DNA from: Nitrospinota bacterium
GTDB lineage: Bacteria; UBA8248
Direction: 5' to 3'
DNA length: 39,853 nucleotides
Assembly: GCA_026706735.1 (NCBI GenBank)
Contig: JAPOYD010000018.1
Location: 1-39,853 of the forward strand
How positions within the stretch are numbered: the first letter of the stretch is position 1; every line of letters starts with the position of its first letter. Under the pieces are notes generated by a model. The model was not told the DNA's origin. It did no database searches and saw only the letters and a list, made by a program, of their open reading frames with translations. Shown here in pieces: positions 24,454-36,076 of this stretch. Made by a program: the position numbers and the translations under genes.

Positions 24454-25614
24454 TCAGCAGGTCGACCCCAGGATGTGCACGGCGCACGTGGCCCCGGAAC
24501 CTCCGAGATTGTGGGCCAACCCCACCCCGGCGCCCGGAACCTGGCGCGCGCCCGCTTCTCCGCGCAACTGAAGCGTGAGTTCATGAATTTGCGCCACGCC
24601 CGTCGCCCCCACCGGGTGGCCTTTCGATTTCAGGCCGCCGCTGGTGTTGACCGGCATCGCGCCGCCGAGCTTCGTCATCCCCTCGACCGCGCCGCGGCCC
24701 CCCTCGCCTTTGGCGAAAAACCCCAAATCCTCGAGCGCGATGATCTCGGCCATCGTGAAACAATCGTGAATCTCGGCCAGGTCGACGTCCTCGCGGCTCA
24801 GCCCCGCCTGGGAGAAGGCCTCCTCCCCCGCCTTTTGCGTGGCGTAAAATGAGGTGATGTCGCGCTTGTCGGAAAGCGCGGGTGAATCCGAAGCCTGCGC
24901 CGATGCCAGAACCTCGACCGGTTTCCCGTGATGCGCCGAAGCCGTTTCAGACGGGCACAGCACGACGGCCGCAGCTCCGTCGCTGATCAGCGAGCAATCA
25001 AAAAGCCCGAGCGGCTCGGCTACGGGCTTGGCGTCCAGCACCTGGGGAAGCGTCACGTCTTTTTGCATGTGCGCGTTCGGGTTGAGCCTGCCGTGGGCGT
25101 GGTTTTTCACCGCCACGTGGGCGATCTCCTCGCGCGTCGTCCCGTGCTCGTGCATGTGGCGCCGGGAGATGAGGCCGAAAAGAGCGGGAAACGTGGAGCC
25201 GACGCTCGCCTCCACCGCCACGTCCCCGGCGGCGGCGAGGATGGAGGCCGTCTCGTCCGTCTCGGCGGAAGTCATCTTCTCCACCCCCGCGATGAGGGCG
25301 AAATCCACCTGGCCCGAAGCCACGGCCAGCACCCCCTGGCGCAGGGCCAGCCCTCCCGAGGCGCAAGCGCCCTCGAGACGGGTGCAGGGTACTGCGCCCA
25401 GCCCCGCCGCATGGGCGACCATGGGCGCTACGTGGTTTTGCCCGACGAAGGCATGGCCGGCGAAATTCCCCAGGAAAAACGCTTCGATTCGCTCGGGCGC
25501 GAGGCCGGCGTCCTCGAGCGCGTTCTTACAGGCGATGGCGCCCAGGGCGACCAGGCTCTCGGATCGCACCCCAAAGGGCGTAATGCCCGCTCCGATGATC
25601 GATACGCCGCGCAC
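24454..25614 (-). CDS. SCP2-type thiolase (acetyl-CoA acetyltransferase family)
   Basis: This is a 386-residue thiolase-fold enzyme. The nucleophilic cysteine lies in EGACASGG (Cys84), and the second half has HDCFTMAE, GHPVGATG and NLGGSGATCAVHIL, the pattern of the SCP2/lipid-transfer thiolase branch. It would cleave or form beta-ketoacyl-CoA. The partner zinc-ribbon/OB-fold gene follows 26 bases downstream and a PaaK-type CoA ligase precedes it by 20 bases. Together these suggest a small pathway that activates an acid to its CoA thioester and then shortens or extends it. The substrate cannot be told. The GTG start has AGGAGG six bases upstream. Confidence 0.88.
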   Translation of the reverse strand: MRGVSIIGAGITPFGVRSESLVALGAIACKNALEDAGLAPERIEAFFLGNFAGHAFVGQNHVAPMVAHAAGLGAVPCTRLEGACASGGLALRQGVLAVASGQVDFALIAGVEKMTSAETDETASILAAAGDVAVEASVGSTFPALFGLISRRHMHEHGTTREEIAHVAVKNHAHGRLNPNAHMQKDVTLPQVLDAKPVAEPLGLFDCSLISDGAAAVVLCPSETASAHHGKPVEVLASAQASDSPALSDKRDITSFYATQKAGEEAFSQAGLSREDVDLAEIHDCFTMAEIIALEDLGFFAKGEGGRGAVEGMTKLGGAMPVNTSGGLKSKGHPVGATGVAQIHELTLQLRGEAGARQVPGAGVGLAHNLGGSGATCAVHILGSTC

Positions 25615-25634
25615 TTGTCACCTCCTCTTTGTAT

Positions 25635-26963
25635 TCATACGCGCGATTCGCGCAAATCCACGAACCTTTTCGCCTTGAACGTCGTTCTTTCGAAAGAGCC
25701 CGCGGGCAAAACTTCCACCTCGGGCGTCACCAGGAGTTCCGCCCCGAGTTTGTCGCGCAATTTATCGCTCAGGCCTGAATTTACTTCCCCCTCGGCGGCC
25801 TCGGCCACGACGACGCAACGGTCCCGCCCCGTCGATTCATCCGGATGCAATTCCACGCGGAACTCGTTGCTGAGGCCCGAGAAACTGCGCACCACTTCTT
25901 CCACCTGGATGGGGTAGAACTTCGCCCCCTTGTAGATGACGAGATCGTCATGGCGTCCGAGAATGCCCCCCGGCGAGCGCAGGTGCGTTCTGCCGCAAGG
26001 GCTGGGAGAGGTGTCGAGGCGCGCGAAATCATTCGTCCAGTAGCGCAGCATGGGCGTGGCCTCGCGCGTGAGGTGCGTGATGACGAGAATGCCCACCTCC
26101 CCTTCGGGCGTCGGCTTTTTCGTCTCGGGGTCGACCACCTCTATGATGTGATGGTCCTCCGCCCAGATGAGGCCGGATTTCGCCACCGATTCACTCGCGA
26201 AGGTTGGCCCGATCTCGCCCAGACCGTAATAATCATAGGCGTCGACGCCGAGGGCGGCCTCGATTCGGGAGCGCGTGGAGGGGTTCTGCGCACCCGCCTC
26301 CCCGCCGAAAGAGCCGATTTTCAGGGGGATATCACCTGGGCCCACGCCGCTTTCGGTGAGTTTCTCGCCGATGTACAAGCCATAGCTGGGCGTACTCAGG
26401 AGCACCGTCGAGCCGATGGTGGTGAGATAGAGAATCTGGCGCTCCGTCATGGCGGCGCCGATGGGTATCACGAAACAGCCGATCTTCTGGGTGGCGTAGT
26501 GCACGCTCATCCCGGCCACCCACAAGCCGTAGCTGAACGCGTTCTGTACGATGTCGCCCGGCCGCACACCGAAACTCCACATCGTGCGCGCCGTGAAATC
26601 CGCGATGTTCTCGACGTCCTGCTTGCTCCAGATCGTGCTCACAGGAACGCCGGTCGTGCCCGTGGAGGGGTGGAGTTCTCCCCACGCCGAAGGCTCGGCG
26701 ACGGTGTATCGCCCGAAGGGGGGATGCGCCTGCTGCTCGTCTCTGAGTTGTTGCTTGGTGACGAAAGGAATTTTCCGCAAGTCGTCCAACGCCCGGATCG
26801 AATCGGGCCCCACGCCCGCCGCGTCCAGGCGTTCACGATAGAATTCGGATTCCCGATAGCAGCGGCGGACCTGCCACTTGAGGCGTTCGAGTTGTAGGGA
26901 GGCGAGTTCATCGCGCGTCATGCGTTCGATGCGCTGATCCCAAAAATCGCCGTTTCCCACCAT
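25635..26963 (-). CDS. Phenylacetate-CoA ligase (PaaK) family acyl-CoA synthetase
   Basis: The 442-residue protein matches the PaaK family in length and motifs: an N-terminal helical WDQRIERMTRDELASLQLER, the P-loop-like adenylation motif STGTTGVPV (about 98-106), YYGLGEIGP, YWTNDFARLD and a C-terminal GRHDDLVIYKGAKFYP. It should activate a carboxylic acid, possibly aromatic, to its CoA ester through an acyl-AMP. It is the first gene of the minus-strand run, 20 bases ahead of the thiolase. The start at 26963 is chosen over an upstream extension (to 27110) that lacks family resemblance; an AAGG lies ten bases upstream. Phenylacetate itself is not implied, as no paa catabolic genes are present. 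Confidence 0.88.
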   Translation of the reverse strand: MVGNGDFWDQRIERMTRDELASLQLERLKWQVRRCYRESEFYRERLDAAGVGPDSIRALDDLRKIPFVTKQQLRDEQQAHPPFGRYTVAEPSAWGELHPSTGTTGVPVSTIWSKQDVENIADFTARTMWSFGVRPGDIVQNAFSYGLWVAGMSVHYATQKIGCFVIPIGAAMTERQILYLTTIGSTVLLSTPSYGLYIGEKLTESGVGPGDIPLKIGSFGGEAGAQNPSTRSRIEAALGVDAYDYYGLGEIGPTFASESVAKSGLIWAEDHHIIEVVDPETKKPTPEGEVGILVITHLTREATPMLRYWTNDFARLDTSPSPCGRTHLRSPGGILGRHDDLVIYKGAKFYPIQVEEVVRSFSGLSNEFRVELHPDESTGRDRCVVVAEAAEGEVNSGLSDKLRDKLGAELLVTPEVEVLPAGSFERTTFKAKRFVDLRESRV

Positions 26964-27152
26964 GGTCGCGGAACCTTCTAGTAGAGGGAAAAGCGAACAA
27001 ACCCGTCCCGCACCCCACAACCAATATTCAATTCGCTGTCGAAAATCCCGGAAAGAGACGATAGAAAAAATAGCACACCGAAAGGTGGCGCGCAAGAAAC
27101 CGTTTTTCAAAACAACTTCGTTTTGCCGCTCTTCCGAGCGCAGCGGAGAAAA

Positions 27153-29075
27153 CTAAAGGGTGATGGTGGTTCCCGCCGCCTGCGGGTCATCGAGCGCGGC
27201 GGTGAGCGCCTCCATCACGCGGGCCGAGGGGGCGCGGCCTTCTAAATTCAGCATGAACCCATCCATCAGCTCCCGCCTCATCCAACTCGCGAACACCGCC
27301 GCCTCGTCCAGATCTTCCGGTGCAGCCCTTACGCCCTCGACGCTCTCGTCCAGGAATATCTCGTTTATCTTTTCTTCCAGGGCGCGAAGGGGCGGCGCGC
27401 CTCTCTCGAAGGATACTTCATGAGCGAGGAGTCCGTCCTTGATGAAATAACAATATCTCTCCTCGCGCGTCTGCCCGGGTTCGACGATGATGAGTCTTCT
27501 CCTCTCGACGGACGGCCCCGAAAGGCCGTACGTCCTCACCAGGTGATGAAGACGGGCGATATGGCGCCTCAGCCTGCCCGGCGATGGGCCCTCCTCTCCC
27601 CAGGCCTTCTGCAGAAGGGTAAATACGCTCTCATCCTCTTTCGGAAGACGGCCCTCCAGGATATCTCTCAACACCTCGAAGAGTTCCGGATATTCCGCAT
27701 CCAGCAAGCGGGGCGGTCTTTTACCGCCCGGGCATGCGCCGCGCTTCCTGGCGTCGCGGTGTCCCTCCGCCGCCTCATGGGGGAGCGGAAAAGCGGCTCG
27801 AATGGCATCCAGCAAATCGGCAAGCTGCGCTTTTTTCCGAAACGGGCCATAGTAGCGGGCGCCGTCGCGAGCGAGGCGGGAGACGAAGGAGACCCCCGGC
27901 CGGGCGTCATTGGCGGAGAGCCTCAAGAAACCCCCGCCCGCTACGGCGAGGTTCCCGTTCATGAGGCTTGATTTTCGCATCGCCCGGAAAGCCTCGACGT
28001 TCATGGCCAGTTCGCTTCGCAGGCTCGTCGCCTCCACATGGCGCACGCTCTTGAGCCTGAGGGCGAAACGGCCGGCGGAGCGATTCCTGGGATAGAACAT
28101 ATCCCGCACCGCCCGCTGTATGTCGTTGGCCTTGCCCGCGAATACGAGTTTCTCGTCCTTGTCGTACAGGCGATAAACGCCTCGGTCGCGGGGCAGAGAT
28201 TCGATTTTCGCCGGGTCGAACCGGATTCCCTCCGCCATCGGTGGCGAAACTCCCTCGTCTGGTCGTTGATACTCGAGCAGGGATTCCAGGCTGTCCAGCC
28301 CCAGAAGCCGGCACATTTGCGCAAAACGGATGAAGATCTGCGCCGTTGTCTGCGCATCGCCCAAAGCGCGGTGTCTTCCCTTCCCCGAATCGGAAAGCCC
28401 CATGGACGCGCTCAACTCTCCGAGGTTGAAGCGTTTTTGTCCCGGCAGAAGCTGATTCGCCAGTTCAAACGTGCAAAGAACCTGAGGCGAAAAATCACGC
28501 TCCAGGAACTCCCGGGCGTAATACTGCAGAAAATGGAGGTCGAAATTCGCGCAATGGGCGACGAACACGCACCCATCGATGAAATCCAGAAATCCGGGCA
28601 GCACCTCCATCAGCCCGGGCTTGTCCGCCACCATGGCGTCGGTGATGCCCGTCAGACGAACGACGTTCCACGGAATCTCCCGGCCCGGGTTGACCAGAAC
28701 GTCGAGAGAATCCACCACTTCCCCGGCGCAAACCTTGACCGCGGCCAATTCCGTAATCCGGTGCTGGGGGGGACGCCCCCCGGTGGTCTCGATGTCGACG
28801 ACGGCGAAGGTGGTTTCGGGAAGATAAGGCCGGGAGAGCAGGTGGGCGGCATCTTCCGCGCTCATGAAGCCGTTCACTTCGTCAGCGGCGCTTTTTTCAA
28901 GAAGGGGGCCTAGGATAACGAGCGCCGCCGAATCGTCTATCTCTTTGAGATTCAAGGCCTTGCGGACATAATCAAACGCGGGGGATTCTTGAATCGCCAC
29001 ACTTTTCTCTCGCATCGTTTCCTGAGCCATGAGCCTGCGCTTATGTGAAGACATGAGCCGTGAGTCGATGGACAT
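27153..29075 (-). CDS. DnaQ-like exonuclease fused to UvrC-like GIY-YIG domain
   Basis: This is a 640-residue two-domain protein. A DEDDh 3'-5' exonuclease domain (about 85-255) has VVDIETTGG (Asp94, Glu96), AHCANFDLHF (Asp179) and HRALGD (His235, Asp240) intact. A GIY-YIG region follows (about 293-380), resembling UvrC/Cho nucleases: GVYRLYD at 299-305, then FAGKA at 312-316. The GIY-YIG site is altered: the second tyrosine is phenylalanine, and the catalytic arginine position appears shifted by one (QRAV where UvrC has xxRV). The first tyrosine and a downstream glutamate are retained. The C-terminal 260 residues are of unknown fold. Fusions of this type are known in several phyla and are thought to act in repair. 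ATG at 29075 is used; ATGs at 29030 and 29015 are possible. Confidence 0.82.
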   Translation of the reverse strand: MSIDSRLMSSHKRRLMAQETMREKSVAIQESPAFDYVRKALNLKEIDDSAALVILGPLLEKSAADEVNGFMSAEDAAHLLSRPYLPETTFAVVDIETTGGRPPQHRITELAAVKVCAGEVVDSLDVLVNPGREIPWNVVRLTGITDAMVADKPGLMEVLPGFLDFIDGCVFVAHCANFDLHFLQYYAREFLERDFSPQVLCTFELANQLLPGQKRFNLGELSASMGLSDSGKGRHRALGDAQTTAQIFIRFAQMCRLLGLDSLESLLEYQRPDEGVSPPMAEGIRFDPAKIESLPRDRGVYRLYDKDEKLVFAGKANDIQRAVRDMFYPRNRSAGRFALRLKSVRHVEATSLRSELAMNVEAFRAMRKSSLMNGNLAVAGGGFLRLSANDARPGVSFVSRLARDGARYYGPFRKKAQLADLLDAIRAAFPLPHEAAEGHRDARKRGACPGGKRPPRLLDAEYPELFEVLRDILEGRLPKEDESVFTLLQKAWGEEGPSPGRLRRHIARLHHLVRTYGLSGPSVERRRLIIVEPGQTREERYCYFIKDGLLAHEVSFERGAPPLRALEEKINEIFLDESVEGVRAAPEDLDEAAVFASWMRRELMDGFMLNLEGRAPSARVMEALTAALDDPQAAGTTITL

Positions 29076-29130
29076 TCTCCAAATGTAGCAGAAAGCGCAT
29101 GAGGATCATAGTCCGTTACCCATACGCTCG

Positions 29131-29159
29131 TTCACCAGGCGCGCTTGTTTTGGTATAAC
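29131..29159 (+). promoter_or_regulatory. Sigma70-type promoter for tat operon
   Basis: A -35 TTCACC (29131-29136) and -10 TATAAC (29154-29159) are separated by exactly 17 bases, with the tatA/B start about 35 bases downstream. It lies in the short divergent gap between the exonuclease fusion gene and the tat genes. Confidence 0.55.
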
Positions 29160-29193
29160 CCAAGAACGTGGCCCTTTCATGAGGAGAGCAGCC

Positions 29194-29628
29194 TTGTTCG
29201 GCAGCATCGGAATGACGGAGTTGATCGTGATCATGGTGGTCGCCCTGATCGTCATCGGGCCCAAGCGCCTGCCGGAGTTGGCCCGTACGCTCGGCAAGGC
29301 CCTGGGCGACTTCAAGCGCGCTACGTCTGATTTCCAGAACAGCTTCAGCATGGAAGACGACTACGATCTCGATGTGCTCGACGAGGAGGTAAAGGAAAAG
29401 GATAAAAAAGCGAGCGCCGAAGAATCAGACGAAGTCGACGCCGACGAAGACCATGACGGGGAAGGAGACGACACGGCGGAGCAAACCGCCGAACCGGACC
29501 AGACCGAAACGGACGAACCTGCGCCCGAGGCAGGCGAGGCCGCGCCTGAGGTGGAGGCCGCCGCCACGGAGAGCGAAGCGGCCGAGGATAAGACCGGAAC
29601 CTCACGAGAGGACGACAAACAGACGTGA
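29194..29628 (+). CDS. tatA/tatB: Twin-arginine translocase subunit TatA/TatB
   Basis: The 144-residue protein has the TatA/B pattern: a short N-terminus, one membrane helix (MTELIVIMVVALIVIGPKRL, about 7-26) with the conserved P at the hinge, an amphipathic helix (PELARTLGKALGDFKRAT) and a long, very acidic tail rich in Glu, Asp and Ala. The helix-hinge sequence IGPKRLPELAR is typical of TatB, but only one such gene is present here, so it may serve both roles. I choose the TTG at 29194 because AGGAGA is six bases upstream and the family begins with an LFG/MFGSIG sequence. ATG at 29179 would add five residues and lack a site. The tatC start overlaps the stop codon. Confidence 0.9.
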   Translation: MFGSIGMTELIVIMVVALIVIGPKRLPELARTLGKALGDFKRATSDFQNSFSMEDDYDLDVLDEEVKEKDKKASAEESDEVDADEDHDGEGDDTAEQTAEPDQTETDEPAPEAGEAAPEVEAAATESEAAEDKTGTSREDDKQT

Positions 29629-30392
29629 GCGGCGATAGTTCCATGCCCCTCACCGGGCACCTGACAGAGTTGCGCAACAGAATCCTCTACATCCTCGGCA
29701 CGATTCTCGTCGTGTTCGTGGGGGCTTATTATTTCTCGAGCGAACTGCTGACCCTGATGCAGCGTCCCATCGCCGACCAGAAACTCGTTTTCCTGTCGCC
29801 GACCGAGGCCTTTTTCGCGCACATCAAGGTCTCGTTTTTCGCCGCTGTGTTCATCAGCCTTCCCATTATCCTGGTCCAGATTTGGCGCTTCTGCGCCCCG
29901 GGGCTGATGGACCGCGAGAAGCGCTACATCGTGCCCTTCGTGTTCTTCTCGACGCTGAGCTTTATCATCGGCGCCCTTTTCTGCTATTTCCTGATTCTCC
30001 CTTACGGTCTCGCTTTTCTGTTGAGTTTCGCCACCGAGTCCCTGACGCCGCAGATTTCGATAGGGTTTTACATCTCCTTCGCCTTCAAGCTCATCTTTAC
30101 GTTCGGCCTGGTGTTCGAGGTGCCGATCGTCACCATTCTGCTCGTGCAAATCGGCGTCATCACGCCTGATTTTCTCTCGAAAAACCGCGGGTACGTCATC
30201 GTCGGCGCATTCGTCATGTCCGCTCTGCTCACGCCGCCCGACGTGGTGACGCAGGTGTTCCTCGCAGGCCCCGTCATCGTGCTGTTCGAGATCAGCATCA
30301 TCGTCTCGAAAATCATCATGAGGCGAAAGAAAAAACGCCAGGAGGAGTGGGAAAAGGAATGGGACGACGACGAGGACGATAACTCGGACTAG
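29625..30392 (+). CDS. tatC: Twin-arginine translocase subunit TatC
   Basis: This is a 255-residue six-helix membrane protein. The N-terminal MPLTGHLTELRNRIL carries the conserved HLxELRxR signature that recognises the twin-arginine signal. LSPTEAFFAHIKVSFFAAVF, QIWRFCAPGL, FGLVFEVPI and ALLTPPDVVTQ are all TatC landmarks. The GTG start overlaps the tatA/B stop by four bases (GTGA), so the two are translationally coupled. With TatA/B it exports folded proteins across the inner membrane. The C-terminal tail is highly charged (RRKKKRQEEWEKEW, then acidic). Confidence 0.95.
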   Translation: MSGDSSMPLTGHLTELRNRILYILGTILVVFVGAYYFSSELLTLMQRPIADQKLVFLSPTEAFFAHIKVSFFAAVFISLPIILVQIWRFCAPGLMDREKRYIVPFVFFSTLSFIIGALFCYFLILPYGLAFLLSFATESLTPQISIGFYISFAFKLIFTFGLVFEVPIVTILLVQIGVITPDFLSKNRGYVIVGAFVMSALLTPPDVVTQVFLAGPVIVLFEISIIVSKIIMRRKKKRQEEWEKEWDDDEDDNSD

Positions 30393-30556
30393 AGCCTTGC
30401 GAGCGCCCCGCTCACAATGGCGAATCCCGTCCCTGGACGCGAATAAGGATGCCCTCTTGAATTCCCCGGACTCCCGCACCGAGTTGTTTCCCGCCAACAG
30501 AATCATCCGCGCGCAGCCCGTTGCCGGCGCACATGCCGGGTGATCACCGATTCGCC

Positions 30557-30838
30557 ATGAAAGAGGAGACGCGGCGGATTCGCCTCATCATTCGGGGCCG
30601 CGTTCAGGGCGTATGGTACCGGGGCAGCGCACAGGAGGTCGCCCGCGAACTCGGTCTCACCGGATGGGTGAGAAACCTGGGCGACGGAAGCGTGGAGCTG
30701 GTCGCCGAAGGCGAGAGTCCCGCGCTCGAAGCCCTCAAGGCCTGGTGCCGAGAGGGACCGCCGCTGGCGAGAGTCCATGACGTTCTCGAGGAGCAGATGA
30801 CGCCTTGCGGGGAGCCTGACTCGTTCGAGGTGCGCTAA
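30557..30838 (+). CDS. acyP: Acylphosphatase
   Basis: The 93-residue protein has the acylphosphatase motif GRVQGVWYRG with the catalytic arginine, followed by ELGLTGWVRNLGDGSVELVAEG with the catalytic asparagine. It hydrolyses carboxyl-phosphate bonds such as those in acetyl- or 1,3-bisphosphoglyceryl-phosphate. ATG at 30557 gives the family length; ATG at 30533 and TTG at 30521 would add a non-conserved N-terminus. It lies 164 bases after tatC and its stop is only three bases from the convergent CcdA-like gene. Confidence 0.9.
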   Translation: MKEETRRIRLIIRGRVQGVWYRGSAQEVARELGLTGWVRNLGDGSVELVAEGESPALEALKAWCREGPPLARVHDVLEEQMTPCGEPDSFEVR

Positions 30839-30841
30839 CCG

Positions 30842-31741
30842 CTAGATGCCCGCAAATCCCGTCCAGAAGATGAGATAGGAAGAAATGGCGTTCAGATAGT
30901 TCGAGATCAGCAGAACGCCCACGAGAAGAAGCATCGCGCTGCTCGCAATTTCGACTCCACGGAAATAGCGCCGAAACGACTGATAGAACCGGAAGAAATA
31001 ACCCACGCCCAGACCGCTCAACAGGAACGGAACGCCCAGGCCGGCGGAATAACTCGCCAGCAGAACAACGCCCTGGCCGGCGGTTTGCTGCGTTCCGGCG
31101 AACAGCAGGATGCTGCCCAGAATCGGGCCGACGCAGGGCGTCCAGCCGGCGGCGAACGTGATGCCGACCAGCATGCTGCCGAGCCAGCCGGCGGGCTTGC
31201 TTTTCAGCATGATGCGGTTCTCCGACGAGAGCACGGGCACGAATACGGCCACGAACACGTAAAGAGCGCCGGCCGTGAGCACCCCACCCAGCGTGGGGTA
31301 GCCTTTTTGCAGACCCGCCAACCCCGCCAGGAATACCAGGGCGGCGAAAGCGCCACTCAGGCCGATTGGTTTTTCGGAGAAAAACATCTGGAGCCTGAAA
31401 TCAATGGCCCTGTCGCCGACATAGAGGCCGAACATGGTGATCATGATGCCGCCCAGCAGCCTGACGTGATCCTGGTACTGAAAGAGTATATTCCCCACAT
31501 AGGACACGCTGGCGCCCAACATGATGAAGATAATCGAGAACCCCGCCACGAAGAACAGGGAATTCACCAGGATAACGCTTCGAACGCGGGCGGCCTCGCC
31601 GCTTTCTCTGATTTCCTCATAGGACAAACCCGTCAGATAGGAAAGATAACTGGGAACCAGCGGGAGGATACACGGGGAGGCGAAACTAAGCACCCCCGCA
31701 GCGAAAGCCAGGCTCAAGGAGACATTTTCCGGGGCCATCAT
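30842..31741 (-). CDS. ccdA: CcdA/DsbD-type thiol-disulfide membrane transporter with inserted segment
   Basis: The 299-residue membrane protein has the two CcdA motifs with redox cysteines: LSFASPCILPLVPSYLSYLTG (Cys24, in the first helix) and FAAGWTPCVGPILGSILLFA (Cys203). It would carry electrons across the inner membrane to periplasmic thioredoxin-like proteins, for cytochrome c maturation or disulfide isomerisation. Usual CcdA is about 240 residues. Here about 55 extra residues (about 124-180) with a strongly hydrophobic stretch (GALYVFVAVFVPVL) and GLSGAFAALVFLAG separate the two halves, possibly adding membrane passes. The ATG pair follows a GGGGAAA ribosome-binding site. Convergent with acylphosphatase. 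Confidence 0.85.
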   Translation of the reverse strand: MMAPENVSLSLAFAAGVLSFASPCILPLVPSYLSYLTGLSYEEIRESGEAARVRSVILVNSLFFVAGFSIIFIMLGASVSYVGNILFQYQDHVRLLGGIMITMFGLYVGDRAIDFRLQMFFSEKPIGLSGAFAALVFLAGLAGLQKGYPTLGGVLTAGALYVFVAVFVPVLSSENRIMLKSKPAGWLGSMLVGITFAAGWTPCVGPILGSILLFAGTQQTAGQGVVLLASYSAGLGVPFLLSGLGVGYFFRFYQSFRRYFRGVEIASSAMLLLVGVLLISNYLNAISSYLIFWTGFAGI

Positions 31742-31866
31742 TTTCCCCTATCAAAATCCCGGCGGCCATGCGTGCGATTCGGTCGGTTATTCCGATTCCC
31801 AATAAATCATTCTAACACAGGGAAGCAGAACCCGGACCAAAGTTGTCGGGATGAAGACAATCCGGA

Positions 31867-34471
<2,605 letters not shown>

Positions 34472-34475
<4 letters not shown>

Positions 34476-36076
34476 GAAAAGCCCAACCTGACGAGGCAGG
34501 CGTCATAGACGTGGGGAATGGCGCGAACTTCTTCCATGACGGGCTCGGGCACCGGATCGTCGAGTATCAGAACGGCGACGGCCATATCATGCTGCCACAC
34601 TCTCCCCAACTGCATGCCGGCGATATTGATGTTGTGGTTCCCCAGCAGGGTGCCAATTTGGCCGATCATGCCGGGCCGGTCTTCATTCCGGAACACGAGG
34701 AGATAGCCCCTGAGCGCCACGTCGACCGAATAGTCGTCAATGCGAACGATTCTGGGATCGTTCTTGCGGAGAAAAGTCCCCGCCACGGAGCGCTCGCCCG
34801 AATCGGTCTTCACGCGAAGTTCGATCAAATCCGTATAGAGGAGATTCTCCGTTCGAGTCGTCGTCCTCACATCGATGCCGCGCTCTTTGGCGAGCAGGAG
34901 GCCGTTCACCATATTCACGCGGACGCTCGACAGGAACCGGCCCAGCATCCCCTTGATGGCAGCGGCGGCCAGCGCCTTCATGGGGATGTCGATGGAGCCG
35001 CCGTAAACGACTTCGAGCGTCTGCAATCCCCCGCCGGCGAGCTGGGCCAGGAAATCACCCAGACGATCGGCCAGATCCAGGTGGGGGCCGATTTGCTCGA
35101 GCACCTCGGGACTCAAGGAAGGCAGATTCACGGCATGCCCGACCACGCCCTCTGTCAGATACGCCACGACCTGCTTCGCCACGCTGACAGCAACGTTCTC
35201 CTGCGCCTCCGCGGTCGAAGCGCCCAGGTGGGGCGTACAGACGACGTCGTCGCGTCCGATGAGCGGATCCGTCGGATCGGGAGGCTCCTGTTGATATACG
35301 TCCACCGCCACGCCTCCGACCTTTCCGCTGTCGAGCGCCTCGGCCAGCGCCTCTTCGTTTATCAGTCCCCCGCGCGCGCAGTTGATGATGCGGACTCCAT
35401 CGCGCATCCGGGCGATTTCCTCGGCGCCGATGAGGTTCCCCGTCTCGGTGTTCTTTGGCACGTGCAGGGTAATGTAGTCGGACTTGGCCAACAGTTCCTC
35501 GAAGTCCACAGGACTCACCCCGCGCTGTGAGAGCACTTCGGCGGAGATGTAGGGATCGTAGGCGAGTACGTTCATGCCCAGGCTGCGGGCAAACGTCGCC
35601 GTCTGAGAGCCCACGCGCCCCATCCCCACCACGCCCAGGGTTTTGGAGGATAGCTCGCTGCCCACGAAGCGGCTGCGCTCCCATTTGCCGCCTTTGAGGG
35701 AGGAGACGGCCGATGGAATCTTGCGCGCCAGCGAGAACATCATGGCGATGGTGTGCTCCGCCGTGGTGATGACGTTGCCGTCGGGCGCATTCACCACCAG
35801 AATGCCGCGCATACTGGCGGCCTCGAGATCCACGTTGTCCACCCCGATGCCTGCGCGCGCGACCACCTTGAGCGTCTCGCCTGTTCCCAGAAGCTCTTCA
35901 TCGACCCGTGTGCCGCTCCTCACGATGAGCGCGTCCGCGGTTTTTACGGCTTCGAGTACTTCATCCCGCGAGGCGGAGGTGTGGTCGAGGACTTCAAAGC
36001 CCTGCTGGTCTTCGAGTATCTCGTGCGCCCTCGGCGAGAGCGGCTCACAAATCAATACGCGAAACGTCTGGCTCAT
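34472..36076 (-). CDS. serA: D-3-phosphoglycerate dehydrogenase, long form with ACT domain
   Basis: The 534-residue enzyme has the type I SerA layout. An N-terminal half (VLICEPLSPRAHEIL) and an NAD-binding fold with GVVGMGRVGS (148-157) are followed by catalytic motifs INCARGGLINEEAL and TPHLGASTAEAQENV. An intervening substrate-binding domain and a C-terminal ACT domain (LLVFRNEDRPGMIGQIGTLL) that usually senses serine complete it. It oxidises 3-phosphoglycerate in the first step of serine synthesis. The ATG at 36076 overlaps the aminotransferase stop codon (ATGA), and GGAGG lies ten bases upstream. Much longer open frame upstream is antisense noise overlapping the aminotransferase. Confidence 0.97.

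Noticed and set aside
27125-27150. CGCTC-GGAA-GAGCG hairpin after the exonuclease fusion gene as terminator
   Set aside because: The stem has five pairs and is followed on the gene's strand by A-rich rather than T-rich sequence.
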